A model generated the notes under the pieces. The model worked only from the letters and a program-made list of their open reading frames with translations. It was not told the origin of the DNA and did no database searches. The position numbers and the translations under genes are program-made. Positions 1 through 8,130 of a DNA stretch of 64,000 nucleotides are shown here, piece after piece (the stretch's first letter is position 1; every line of letters starts with the position of its first letter). Source of the DNA: Sedimentitalea todarodis (lineage in GTDB: Bacteria > Pseudomonadota > Alphaproteobacteria > Rhodobacterales > Rhodobacteraceae); assembly GCF_032595355.1 (NCBI RefSeq), contig NZ_JASMWN010000022.1, positions 25,273-89,272 on the forward strand, written 5' to 3'.

Positions 1-202
1 CATACATCGTCGCCTTGACGCCGCGCGTGAAGGGCGCCGTTCCCGGTGTCGTGCCCAGATGATCCACATCCGCCAGGTCTTCCGGCGTGTACAAGGGCTG
101 AACCTCGATCCCTTCGATGGTTTTCCAGTTCAGATCATCGAGCGGGCGACCGCGCAATTCCTGCTCGGCCAGGGCCTTCCAGGTGGTTTTCTCAGAATCC
201 AT
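1..202 (-). CDS. scpA: methylmalonyl-CoA mutase, N-terminal part (runs off window)
   Basis: Only the first 67 codons are present; the gene continues leftwards beyond base 1. The visible protein has the usual start of the large mutase subunit: a short helix with ELRGR, then a segment like VQPLYTPEDL and PGTAPFTRGVKATMY, which leads into the substrate-binding barrel. The family converts methylmalonyl-CoA to succinyl-CoA with adenosylcobalamin. The ATG at 202 follows a GAGG ribosome site. pccA and pccB lie upstream on the same strand, so this is the last step of propionyl-CoA assimilation. The identification is by recognised N-terminal sequence only. Confidence 0.9.
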   Translation of the reverse strand, partial: MDSEKTTWKALAEQELRGRPLDDLNWKTIEGIEVQPLYTPEDLADVDHLGTTPGTAPFTRGVKATMY

Positions 203-426
203 TTGATCGTCCTCTTGTCATCTCTGTCCGAGGCGGGGCTCTGCCCGCCAAGTTTTCTAGGCTGGGTGTTGCAATCGTACGGCAAGCTGCTCTGATGCGC
301 CGAACGTCGTCGTGGCGCCGACCGGTGCGGGACCTGGCCCGGCGGCCAACTTTTTGTGCCACGGCGCAAAAAACTAGCATCGCATTTGTCGCTGGCGTGC
401 TTATATGTTCAGTAACGGGAGAAAAA
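203..426. other. gene-less spacer between scpA and the DUF4174 gene
   Basis: This spacer should hold the promoters of scpA (leftwards) and of the small gene at 427 (rightwards). I found no convincing TTTGCAAA-type PccR site in it, in contrast to the regions ahead of pccB and pccR. Confidence 0.5.
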
Positions 427-870
427 ATGAAACTCAGCTTAGCACTTGTTTTCGCAACGTTATTGGTCGCGCCAGTTTGGGCGCAGGAGGGTTCCGAAAC
501 GCCGGATACGGCGATGATACAGCCTGCGGGTGAAAGTGATCTGAGTGATTTTCTCTGGACCAAGCGCCCGGTGGTGGTGTTTGCCGACTCTCCTGCGGAT
601 CCGCGATATGCCGAACAGATTGAACGCCTGAGCGAAGGCATGGGCATGCTGATCGATCGCGATGTCGTCGTTCTGACCGACACCGATCCGGCCGCTGCCT
701 CACCGTTGCGCCAGAAACTGCGACCGCGCGGGTTCATGCTGGTGCTGGTCGGCAAGGATGGCGGTGTCAAGCTGCGCAAGCCTTTGCCCTGGACGGTGCG
801 GGAAATCACCCGGTCCATCGACAAGACGCCCGAACGGCAACGCGAAGTGGACCAGAAGCGCGGGCTTTGA
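427..870 (+). CDS. DUF4174-type periplasmic protein
   Basis: The product is 147 residues with a clear signal peptide (MKLSLALVFATLLVAPVWA, cut after AWA-like VWA). The mature part has a thioredoxin-like look: a strand RPVVVFADSP, a helix, then DVVVLTDTDP and RGFMLVLVGKDGGVKLRK. This matches my memory of DUF4174, whose members have no known function. The ATG at 427 sits after GGGAG and is chosen over upstream ATGs because the signal peptide starts there. It is convergent with pccA, its stop lying 48 bases from the pccA stop. Nothing shows a role in propionate metabolism. Confidence 0.8.
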   Translation: MKLSLALVFATLLVAPVWAQEGSETPDTAMIQPAGESDLSDFLWTKRPVVVFADSPADPRYAEQIERLSEGMGMLIDRDVVVLTDTDPAAASPLRQKLRPRGFMLVLVGKDGGVKLRKPLPWTVREITRSIDKTPERQREVDQKRGL

Positions 871-918
871 CCCCCGCAACGCCGGATCGCTTGATATGCG
901 GCTGTCAGCAGCACCGAA

Positions 919-2919
919 TCATTCAAACTCCATGATCACTTCGTCGACCGCGAGGCTGTCGCCTGCGCCGGCGTTGATCCTGGACACCACGCCCTTTTTC
1001 TCGGCGCGCAGGATGTTCTCCATCTTCATCGCTTCGATCGAACACAACGCCTGGCCTTCCTGAACCTCGTCCCCGACCTCGACGTCGATCTTCACGACCA
1101 GTCCGGGCATCGGGCAAAGCAGCAGCTTGGACGTATCGGGCGCCACCTTTTCAGGCATCAGTGCTGCCAGTTCCGCCTGCCTGGGCGTTCTGACATGCAC
1201 CCGCAGATCGGCCCCGCGCGAGCGGATGCGGAAGCCACCGCTGATCTTGCCCACCTTCAGGACTAGTTGCGCCCCATCAACCCTGACCATTGCAAGGTGG
1301 TCTCCGGGCGTCCAGTCACTGCTCACCCGCATCTTGCAACCATCGGAGAACTTCACGGTCGATCCCTCGGGATCCGCGTCTACCGTGGTGTCGAATCGAT
1401 GATCCTGCAGGCTGACCACCCAGTCTGTGCCCACCTTGCGTTCATGGTTGTCCATCCGCCCCGACACGCGGGTGCGACGTATCTCTGCGACGCGGTGCAT
1501 CGCGGCGCAGGCCGCGGCGATACGCTTCAGATCGGCCTCGGGGAGGCTGACGCCTTCAAACCCATCCGGATACTCTTCGGCGATAAACGCCGTGGTCATG
1601 TCACCAGAGATGAATTTCGGATGATCCATCACGGCTGACAGGAATGGCAGATTGTGACCGATCCCTTCGACCTCGAAACTGTCGAGGGCCACGCGCATCC
1701 GTTCAATCGCCTCGTGCCGCGTCGGCGCCCAGGTGCAGAGCTTTGCGATCATCGGGTCATAAAACATGCTGATTTCGCCGCCTTCGTAAACGCCGGTATC
1801 ATTGCGCACGGCATGGCTGGCTTCGGCAACTTCGGCAGGCGGTCGATAGCGGGTCAGACGGCCGATGGATGGCAAAAACCCGCGATACGGATCTTCGGCA
1901 TACAACCGGTTTTCGATCGCCCACCCGGTCAGTTTGATGTCACCCTGCGCAAAAGGCAGCTTTTCCCCGTTGGCGACGCGGATCATCTGCTCCACCAGAT
2001 CAACGCCGGTAATCAGCTCTGTCACCGGGTGCTCGACCTGCAAACGGGTGTTCATTTCGAGGAAATAGAAGTTCTTGTCGCCATCGACGATGAACTCGAC
2101 GGTACCCGCACTGGTGTAGCCGACCGCCTGCGCCAGCGCGACAGCCTGTTCGCCCATGGCCTGGCGCGTCGCTTCGTCCAGAAACGGGCTGGGGGCCTCT
2201 TCCACGACCTTCTGGTTGCGCCGCTGGATCGAACATTCCCGTTCGCCCAGGTACACGCCGTTCCCATGGCTGTCGCAAAGCACTTGGATCTCGATATGAC
2301 GCGGCTGCGTGACGAATTTCTCGATAAAGATCCGATCGTCGCCAAACGAACTGGCCGCCTCGTTCTTGGAACTCTGAAAGCCCTCGCGGGTCTCTTCATC
2401 GTTCCACGCGATCCGCATTCCCTTGCCACCGCCGCCGGCAGAGGCCTTGATCATCACCGGATAGCCAACCTCGCCCGAAATTTTCACGGCTTCGTCCGCG
2501 TCGGCAATGATCCCCATATATCCGGGTACGGTTGAAACCCCGGCCTCCTGCGCGATCTTTTTGGAGGTGATCTTGTCGCCCATGGCCTTGATCGCGCCGA
2601 CCGGAGGGCCGACAAAGGTCACGCCTTCCGCTTTAAGGGCCTCAGCGAACTTGCTGTTTTCAGAGAGAAACCCATATCCCGGATGCACCGCCTGCGCGCC
2701 GGTTTTCCGGATCGCTTCCATCACCTTGTCGATCACGATGTAAGACTGGTTTGCCGGTGACGGGCCAATGTACACTGCCTCGTCGGCCATCTGAACATGC
2801 AATGCATCCTTGTCCACGTCGGAATAGATCGCGACTGTGGATATCCCCATCTTGCGCGCGGACTTGATGACCCGGCAAGCGATTTCGCCCCGATTGGCAA
2901 TCAGGATCTTGTTGAGCAT
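919..2919 (-). CDS. pccA: propionyl-CoA carboxylase, biotin-carrying alpha subunit
   Basis: The protein is 666 residues. It begins MLNKILIANRGEIACRVIKS, the biotin carboxylase N-domain, followed by an ATP-grasp domain (GGGGKGM loop near residue 165; EMNTRLQVEHPVTE near 300). A linker/BT domain comes next and a C-terminal biotinyl domain has EAMKMEN with the biotin lysine at about residue 632. It charges biotin with bicarbonate and ATP; pccB then moves the carboxyl group to propionyl-CoA. The start at 2919 follows AAAGGA and gives the conserved N-terminus; an upstream in-frame ATG would add 16 unlikely residues. The biotinyl tail and pccB nearby favour propionyl-CoA over acetyl-CoA or methylcrotonyl-CoA. 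Confidence 0.95.
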   Translation of the reverse strand: MLNKILIANRGEIACRVIKSARKMGISTVAIYSDVDKDALHVQMADEAVYIGPSPANQSYIVIDKVMEAIRKTGAQAVHPGYGFLSENSKFAEALKAEGVTFVGPPVGAIKAMGDKITSKKIAQEAGVSTVPGYMGIIADADEAVKISGEVGYPVMIKASAGGGGKGMRIAWNDEETREGFQSSKNEAASSFGDDRIFIEKFVTQPRHIEIQVLCDSHGNGVYLGERECSIQRRNQKVVEEAPSPFLDEATRQAMGEQAVALAQAVGYTSAGTVEFIVDGDKNFYFLEMNTRLQVEHPVTELITGVDLVEQMIRVANGEKLPFAQGDIKLTGWAIENRLYAEDPYRGFLPSIGRLTRYRPPAEVAEASHAVRNDTGVYEGGEISMFYDPMIAKLCTWAPTRHEAIERMRVALDSFEVEGIGHNLPFLSAVMDHPKFISGDMTTAFIAEEYPDGFEGVSLPEADLKRIAAACAAMHRVAEIRRTRVSGRMDNHERKVGTDWVVSLQDHRFDTTVDADPEGSTVKFSDGCKMRVSSDWTPGDHLAMVRVDGAQLVLKVGKISGGFRIRSRGADLRVHVRTPRQAELAALMPEKVAPDTSKLLLCPMPGLVVKIDVEVGDEVQEGQALCSIEAMKMENILRAEKKGVVSRINAGAGDSLAVDEVIMEFE

Positions 2920-3192
2920 GGGTTGTCCTTTGACTGTGTGAATTTGGCAGGTTTGCAGGGCCCGCAATCGGCGTATCGCTGCGGTGAGCCGTGCAACAAA
3001 CGTGTCTCGTCAGGCACTTGATACCGGAAAAGCGGGCGCAATCCGCCATCGTGTTTTCGGGGTTTGCAAGCTGTGCTGCTCGCCGCAAAAGGGCACGTCC
3101 GCCCTTGCATGCACGAATAAGGCGCGGTTGCAGCCGAAGTTAATGTCTGCTGGGATCTGCGGACATGTCTGTCCGGACAGAGGCGAAGCTGC
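2920..3192. other. pccA upstream region with a degenerate PccR-like half site
   Basis: This 273-base stretch holds the pccA promoter. It contains TTTGCAAG at 3063-3070, one mismatch from the TTTGCAAA core seen before pccB and pccR. A weak hairpin (AAGGGC/GCCCTT, 3089-3106) could end the small lipoprotein transcript, but it has almost no T-run. Confidence 0.4.
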
Positions 3193-3399
3193 CTAGCTAC
3201 AGGCGCCCGGCTTTTGCTGGCAGTACAGGACATTGCCCGCCGCGCCGACGGCTGCGCCGCCAAGGACGTTACCGTCCAGAACAGCCGCTCCGACAGCGCC
3301 CGCACCGGCTCCGTACAATGCCTGTTCGCCCATCGTATCGCCGCAGGCGGCAAGGCCCGCGCATATCGACAGCGCAATCCATAGGTTTGTTGCTCGCAT
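3193..3399 (-). CDS. small glycine-zipper lipoprotein
   Basis: The product is 68 residues. The N-terminus has a lipoprotein signal with a LAAC lipobox (Cys 19). The rest is rich in Gly and Ala, GAGAGAVGAAVLDGNVLGGA, like glycine-zipper outer-membrane lipoproteins, and ends with a Cys pair region (YCQQKPGAC). It should be a lipid-anchored envelope protein; no specific function can be given. It lies between pccA and the gene at 3740 on the same strand but has its own spacer on both sides. Confidence 0.75.
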   Translation of the reverse strand: MRATNLWIALSICAGLAACGDTMGEQALYGAGAGAVGAAVLDGNVLGGAAVGAAGNVLYCQQKPGACS

Positions 3400-3739
3400 C
3401 TCGCCCCTCCTTCTGCCGGTCTGGTGACTTGTGCGCCAAATTGGCCACTCGCGTCTTTCCGATGCAACACGAAAGCAAATTCAGTGCGGGAATCGGCAGA
3501 TCGATGCCGAACCACCGCGCCGCGAGACGCACAAAAAGAAACGGGCAGGCAAACGTCATCGACGAAAGCCTGCCCGCTCAGGGAAGGGGTACGGAATAGG
3601 TAGTCAGTAAACAGCGCGGGAATACATACGCCGCTTACAACTTCTACGGTGGTACATTTATTTTCGTTCGCCAAGAGGGAGTTTTTTGAATCGCCGATTT
3701 GAGCCGTTTCTCGCCGATCCGAAGTGCTTGATTGCGTGA
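3400..3739. other. gene-less stretch with a minus-strand terminator
   Basis: These 340 bases hold no convincing gene. They contain the lipoprotein gene promoter and a strong leftward terminator at 3531-3576, described separately. Confidence 0.6.
3531..3576 (-). terminator. Rho-independent terminator, minus strand
   Basis: Perfect 9-base arms CGGGCAGGC (3542-3550) and GCCTGCCCG (3568-3576) enclose a 17-base loop. Read on the minus strand the stem is followed by TTTCTTTTT. It would end transcription from the gene at 3740-4096. Confidence 0.75.
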
Positions 3740-4096
3740 TCATGCCGAGCGTCCGCGAAACACGTCAGGGAAACTGGCCCGGGCAACCGCGACATCCAGC
3801 TTCAGGAGTGCCTCGTAGCTCTCTGGATCAAAAGGATCTTCTGCCGCAACGACTTCGCGCCCAAAGAGCCAATTCAACCGGCCCGCATCAAGGTTGCCGC
3901 GTTCGAACGGCTGATCCCCGAAATGCTCCCAAATCGCCGCGATGAACCCTGCATCCGCGCGCCGGTCAGCGGGTCTGCGATCCGCAAAGCGTTCGCGCGG
4001 CTTGAGCGGGGTCACCCCTTTTGGATTGGGGCGGCGAATCGTGAACTGGAAATCCGTTCCGGCCAAGCGTCCGGGAAAGCCGCGATGCTTCAGCAT
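3740..4096 (-). CDS. hypothetical protein, 118 residues
   Basis: Not recognised. The predicted protein is soluble, basic at the N-terminus (GRLAGTDFQFTIRRPNPKG) and acidic towards the end, with tryptophans in IWEHFGDQPFERG and LNWLFGREV. A good minus-strand terminator lies about 165 bases downstream, which supports a transcribed gene. It lies between pccA and pccB on the same strand, but a spacer separates it from both. The start could be a few codons off. Confidence 0.6.
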   Translation of the reverse strand: MLKHRGFPGRLAGTDFQFTIRRPNPKGVTPLKPRERFADRRPADRRADAGFIAAIWEHFGDQPFERGNLDAGRLNWLFGREVVAAEDPFDPESYEALLKLDVAVARASFPDVFRGRSA

Positions 4097-4168
4097 GGGG
4101 TTCCCTCCGCATGCGGCGCAGGAACGATAGGGTGCAGGACCAGCCCTTTGGCCATTCCTGCATCCTGA

Positions 4169-4312
4169 TTAGTTGTATTTTCCCGTGTAGGTCGGTTCGA
4201 TGCTGACAGCTTGCGGTTCTGCCACAACGAACTCTTCCCTTGGTGAGGTATCACAGGCTGCGACAGCGACGACCAGACCGATCGCCGCAACAAGTCTGAT
4301 GCTGGTAGACAT
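4169..4312 (-). CDS. very small lipoprotein, 47 residues
   Basis: Read by hand: MSTSIRLVAAIGLVVAVAAC gives a short lipoprotein signal with a VAAC lipobox (Cys 20). A 27-residue mature tail, DTSPREEFVVAEPQAVSIEP then TYTGKYN, follows. A strong AGGAGA site sits 6 bases before the ATG at 4312, and the stop is TAA. The peptide would be anchored in the envelope. The strong ribosome site and complete signal support it over the longer overlapping reading frame in the same area. Function unknown. Confidence 0.65.
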   Translation of the reverse strand: MSTSIRLVAAIGLVVAVAACDTSPREEFVVAEPQAVSIEPTYTGKYN

Positions 4313-4526
4313 GATTGTCTCCTGACTGCTCTCTTCGCTTTGCCGGGATCAGCGACCCCGGTCCGCCCCTCGTTGGAGGCAAAAATCGCTTTGGTGCGAT
4401 CTGCGGAACAGGTAGCGTAGAAACAGTCAGATTGGAATCGTTGGTTTGTTGACGAACCGGCGAAAGGGGCCGCGCCTAAGTGCTCGCCCCGGATCGCATA
4501 GAAAGCCGCAACATCTTGGGTCCGCA

Positions 4527-4928
4527 TCAATACGCCTCCCAGATACAGTCGGCATCTTCAAGCCGATAGGCCTCGAAATACTGGGTCGCCTGCGGATTCG
4601 CCTCTCCGAACGGAACATCGCGATCCGACATCGAGATCACAATATGCGTGGACGCCAGCGCAAATTCGGACATGTAGGGAATCACCAGATCGCGACACAG
4701 GTGCGCCATGTCCTCCGCGGCAACGTCATATGCAACCGACCCGCCATCTCGTGCGATGGCTGGCGCGACAAACCGAAACCGTACCCAGGTCTGGCCGGTT
4801 GCATCATCAACGAGCACCTCGTTGAGCGAGACATCCTGGCCCGAAGGGACCGAAACCGCCTGCTGCGCTACCGCAGTCGTCGCCAACAGCGACAACGCGA
4901 GCGTGAGTCCACAGCCTCGGCGGCACAG
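4527..4928 (-). CDS. DUF6497-like exported protein, start uncertain
   Basis: The C-terminal 110 residues look like a conserved small periplasmic protein (QDVSLNEVLVDDATGQTWVR ... DLVIPYMSEFALASTHIVIS) ending in DCIWEAY. It is preceded by a signal peptide, GCGLTLALSLLATTAVAQ. There is no ATG or GTG at a sensible place. The best translation start is a CTG at 4928, 8 bases after GGAAGGAG, giving LCRRGCGLTL as the N-terminus. The in-frame ATG at 5174 would add about 80 unlikely residues and overlap the end of pccB. I recall this as DUF6497 in Rhodobacteraceae; function unknown. Confidence 0.6.
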   Translation of the reverse strand: MCRRGCGLTLALSLLATTAVAQQAVSVPSGQDVSLNEVLVDDATGQTWVRFRFVAPAIARDGGSVAYDVAAEDMAHLCRDLVIPYMSEFALASTHIVISMSDRDVPFGEANPQATQYFEAYRLEDADCIWEAY

Positions 4929-5143
4929 ATACCGGGCTCCTTCCCCCAAAGCTGCTGGCGCGGTATCTTGCGGGCACGTATCTCTTTTCCGGCCAACGTG
5001 TTCACGATACCTGGCCAAAGCGCGCAGGGCCTGACTCACGCAAGTGACATCTGCAGCATGTGCGATCTTCAACGCCTGGTTTTTGCAAAGCTGGATCAAC
5101 GTGACCTCCTTGCAGGTCAAATGGGACTGGTTTGCGCAATTGC

Positions 5144-6676
5144 TCAGAGCGGAATATTGTCGTGCTTTTTCCACGGGTTCTGCAGCGACTTGTTCCGCAA
5201 GGATGCAAATGCTCTGCTGACTCGCATCCGGGTGGAATGCGGCATGATCACCTCGTCCACAAAGCCTTTTTCGGCAGCAGCAAAGGGGTTTGCGAACCGA
5301 TCCTCATAATCCTTGGTGTGCGCCGCGATCTTGTCGGCGTCGCCCAGGTCGGCGCGGTGAATGATCTCTGTTGCGCCCTTGGCGCCCATCACGGCGATTT
5401 CGGCGGTCGGCCAGGCATAGTTGACATCGCCGCGCAGGTGCTTGGATGCCATCACGTCATAGGCACCGCCGTACGCCTTGCGGGTGATCACCGTGACCTT
5501 GGGCACCGTCGCTTCGCCATAGGCAAAGAGCAGCTTTGCCCCATGCTTGATCACGCCGCCATATTCCTGCGATGTCCCCGGCAGGAACCCCGGCACATCG
5601 ACAAAGGTCAGGATCGGAATTTCGAACGCGTCACAGAACCGGACGAACCGCGCTGCCTTGCGTGAACTGTCGATATCCAGGCATCCGGCCAGCACCATCG
5701 GCTGGTTGGCGACCACGCCGACCGGGCTGCCTTCGAGCCGGATGAACCCGGCAATGATGTTCTTGGCAAACTCTTCCTGGATTTCATAGAAATCGGACTC
5801 GTCCGCAACCTTCAGGATCAACTCTTTCATGTCATACGGCGTGTTGGCGTTTTCGGGGATCAGCGTATCCAGGCTCATCTCTACCCGGCCCGGTTCATCA
5901 AAGAACGGACGTACCGGCGCCTTGTCGCGGTTATTCAGGGGCAGGAAATCGACCAGCCGGCGCACTTCGGCCATGGCCTCGACATCGTTCTCGAACGCAC
6001 CATCCGCGACGCTGGATTTGCGGGTATGCGTGCCTGCGCCGCCCAGTTCTTCGGCTGTGACGACTTCGTTGGTGACTGTCTTCACCACGTCAGGCCCGGT
6101 CACGAACATGTAGGAGGTGTCTTTCACCATGAAGATGAAATCGGTCATCGCCGGCGAATACACCGCACCACCCGCGCAGGGGCCCATGATCACGCTGATC
6201 TGGGGCACGACGCCGCTGGCCATGATGTTGCGTTGAAAGACCTCTGCATAGCCGGCAAGGCTCGCCACGCCTTCCTGGATACGCGCGCCGCCGGAATCGT
6301 TGATGCCAATGACCGGCGCCCCGTTCTGCATTGCCATATCCATGATCTTGCAGATTTTCTGGGCGTGCGTTTCAGACAGCGAGCCGCCAAACACCGTGAA
6401 ATCCTGCGAGAACACGTAAACCATTCGGCCGTTGATCGTGCCCCAGCCTGTTACCACACCGTCGCCGGCAGGGCGTTGTTTCTCCATTCCGAAATCAGTA
6501 CACCGATGCGCCACAAAGGTGTCGAACTCTTCGAAGCTGCCTTCATCCAGCAGCAAGTCGATCCGCTCACGGGCCGTCAGCTTGCCACGCGCATGTTGAG
6601 CGTCAATCCGCTTTTGGCCACCACCCAGACTGGCGTCCTTGCGGCGGTCCTCCAACTCGGAAAGGATGTCTTTCAT
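5144..6676 (-). CDS. pccB: propionyl-CoA carboxylase, carboxyltransferase beta subunit
   Basis: The protein is 510 residues, the usual length. It shows the N-terminal crotonase-like half (ARERIDLLLDEGSFEEFD, then INDSGGARIQEGVASLAGY) and the C-terminal half with VDVPGFLPGTSQEYGGVIKH and KAYGGAYDVM, the two oxyanion-forming glycine regions of acyl-CoA carboxyltransferases. It transfers the carboxyl from biotin on PccA to propionyl-CoA, giving methylmalonyl-CoA. AAAAGGA precedes the ATG at 6676. A cluster of PccR-type sites lies 72-112 bases upstream, so control by pccR at 8131 is likely. Confidence 0.95.
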   Translation of the reverse strand: MKDILSELEDRRKDASLGGGQKRIDAQHARGKLTARERIDLLLDEGSFEEFDTFVAHRCTDFGMEKQRPAGDGVVTGWGTINGRMVYVFSQDFTVFGGSLSETHAQKICKIMDMAMQNGAPVIGINDSGGARIQEGVASLAGYAEVFQRNIMASGVVPQISVIMGPCAGGAVYSPAMTDFIFMVKDTSYMFVTGPDVVKTVTNEVVTAEELGGAGTHTRKSSVADGAFENDVEAMAEVRRLVDFLPLNNRDKAPVRPFFDEPGRVEMSLDTLIPENANTPYDMKELILKVADESDFYEIQEEFAKNIIAGFIRLEGSPVGVVANQPMVLAGCLDIDSSRKAARFVRFCDAFEIPILTFVDVPGFLPGTSQEYGGVIKHGAKLLFAYGEATVPKVTVITRKAYGGAYDVMASKHLRGDVNYAWPTAEIAVMGAKGATEIIHRADLGDADKIAAHTKDYEDRFANPFAAAEKGFVDEVIMPHSTRMRVSRAFASLRNKSLQNPWKKHDNIPL

Positions 6677-6747
6677 GGCATGTCCTTTTGAAGATTTTGC
6701 CGGACCCTACAGAATTGCGGGGCGCAGCCAAAGTGTTTTTCGGAATA

Positions 6748-6788
6748 TTTGCAAACCATTTACCGAGTCATGATTGCAAAATGCAAAA
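6748..6788. promoter_or_regulatory. PccR-type operator cluster before pccB
   Basis: A perfect TTTGCAAA lies at 6748-6755, with two close variants, TTGCAAA at 6774-6780 and TGCAAAA at 6782-6788. TTTGCAAA is the core bound by ScfR/RamB-type regulators of short-chain acyl-CoA metabolism. The spacer is shared between pccB (leftwards) and an MFS gene (rightwards), so either promoter could respond. Confidence 0.7.
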
Positions 6789-6853
6789 TTGGTAATTAAC
6801 ACTTGAAGTTGTGGCCGATGCCCGATCTTGGGCGTATAGGACAGAGTCTCACC

Positions 6854-8068
6854 ATGCCCGACACACCCAACATACGATTTCTGGACCGGCGTACACCGCC
6901 GCATATCGGTACGCTGATCCTGATGACCGGGCTTTCGGCGCTGGCGATGAACATCTTTCTGCCCAGCTTGCCAAACATGACTGTCTATTTCCAGGCGGAC
7001 TACCGGGTGCTTCAACTCTCGGTGGCGCTGTATCTGGGCGCCAGCGCGGTGTTGCAGCTCTTCATCGGCCCCTTGGCGGACAAGCTGGGCCGGCGCCCGG
7101 TCACGCTCTATGGGATAGTCCTGTTTCTGCTGGCCACGCTTGGCTGTATTCTTGCGCCGACTGCCGAGATCTTTCTGATCTTCAGAATGTGCCAGGCGGT
7201 CATCGCGGTATGCATGGTGCTGGGTCGCGCCGTGGTCCGGGATATGTTCCCACAGGACAAAGCCGCCAGCATGATCGGTTATGTCACCATGGGCATGGCC
7301 GTCGTGCCGATGATTGGCCCGGTGATCGGTGGAGTCGTGGACGAGATCTTGGGCTGGCAGGCCAATTTCTGGCTGCTGTTTGCACTCGGAGCGATGATGT
7401 TATTTTTGATCCATTTCGATATGGGCGAGACTGGCGGCAAGAGCGGGCTGACCCTGGCACAACAGTTCGGCGAGTATCCCGAACTTCTGCGCAGCCCCCG
7501 GTTCTGGGGCTACTCGCTGGCAATGGCGCTGTCGTCGGGTGCGTTTTTTGCCTATCTTGGTGGGGCCCCTTTCATCGGCACCGACCTCTATGGACTGGAG
7601 CCCTCCGCGTTGGGCTTCTATTTCGGCGCACCGGCCCTGGGGTACTTTCTCGGCAATTTCCTGACGGGCAGGTTTTCCACCCGACTGGGCATCAACATCA
7701 TGATCCTCTGGGGGTGTATCCTGTGCCTTGTTGGCATTGCGGCGTCCCTCGCCATCACCTACGCCGGTGCCGACTCCCATTTCACGTTTTTCGGTCTGAT
7801 GACCTTTGTCGGCCTCGGCAACGGGCTTTCGATGCCCAACGCCACTGCCGGGATGCTCTCTGTACGACCGCATCTGGCCGGAACCGCGTCGGGCCTTGGG
7901 GGCTCCATCATGCTGGGCGGTGGTGCGGCCCTCAGCGCGCTGGCCGGCGCCTTGCTGACCCCGCAAACAGGGGCTTTCCCCCTGCTCTGGATGATGCTGA
8001 TCACGGCGATTCTCAGCATCCTCTCGATCATCCTGGTGATCCTGCGGCAAAGGCAACTCGGCCTCTGA
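6854..8068 (+). CDS. MFS transporter, Bcr/CflA drug-exporter type
   Basis: The protein is 404 residues with about twelve hydrophobic segments. The loop 2-3 motif GPLADKLGRRPVTLYG is the major facilitator signature, and FLPSLPNM in helix 1 is typical of the Bcr/CflA branch. The family exports drugs or metabolites by proton antiport across the inner membrane. The ATG at 6854 is preferred to upstream in-frame ATGs because it gives the normal short cytoplasmic N-terminus. It lies between pccB and pccR, divergent from pccB, so export of a propionate-related compound is possible but unproven. Confidence 0.85.
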   Translation: MPDTPNIRFLDRRTPPHIGTLILMTGLSALAMNIFLPSLPNMTVYFQADYRVLQLSVALYLGASAVLQLFIGPLADKLGRRPVTLYGIVLFLLATLGCILAPTAEIFLIFRMCQAVIAVCMVLGRAVVRDMFPQDKAASMIGYVTMGMAVVPMIGPVIGGVVDEILGWQANFWLLFALGAMMLFLIHFDMGETGGKSGLTLAQQFGEYPELLRSPRFWGYSLAMALSSGAFFAYLGGAPFIGTDLYGLEPSALGFYFGAPALGYFLGNFLTGRFSTRLGINIMILWGCILCLVGIAASLAITYAGADSHFTFFGLMTFVGLGNGLSMPNATAGMLSVRPHLAGTASGLGGSIMLGGGAALSALAGALLTPQTGAFPLLWMMLITAILSILSIILVILRQRQLGL

Positions 8069-8084
8069 GCCTTGCACCCTGCAA

Positions 8085-8122
8085 TTTGCAAAGTTAGCAT
8101 GCGTCTGTTCGAACTTTGCAAA
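8085..8122. promoter_or_regulatory. paired TTTGCAAA operators upstream of pccR
   Basis: TTTGCAAAGTTA at 8085-8096 and GAACTTTGCAAA at 8111-8122 are inverted copies of one motif, AACTTTGCAAA, 26 bases apart. The right copy matches 12 of 13 positions of the RamB consensus A(A/G)AACTTTGCAAA as I remember it. It ends 8 bases before the pccR ATG and overlaps its ribosome site, which suggests autoregulation. Confidence 0.75.
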
Positions 8123-8130
8123 GGCATGAC

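Noticed and set aside
3089..3106. Hairpin AAGGGC/GCCCTT as a terminator for the small lipoprotein gene
   Set aside because: Six-base stem and only two T residues after it; too weak to call.
4090..4527. Open frame of about 145 codons on the minus strand overlapping the 47-residue lipoprotein
   Set aside because: It starts in an overlap with the previous stop but has no recognisable domain and biased composition, and it conflicts with the lipoprotein frame, which has a strong ribosome site and lipobox.
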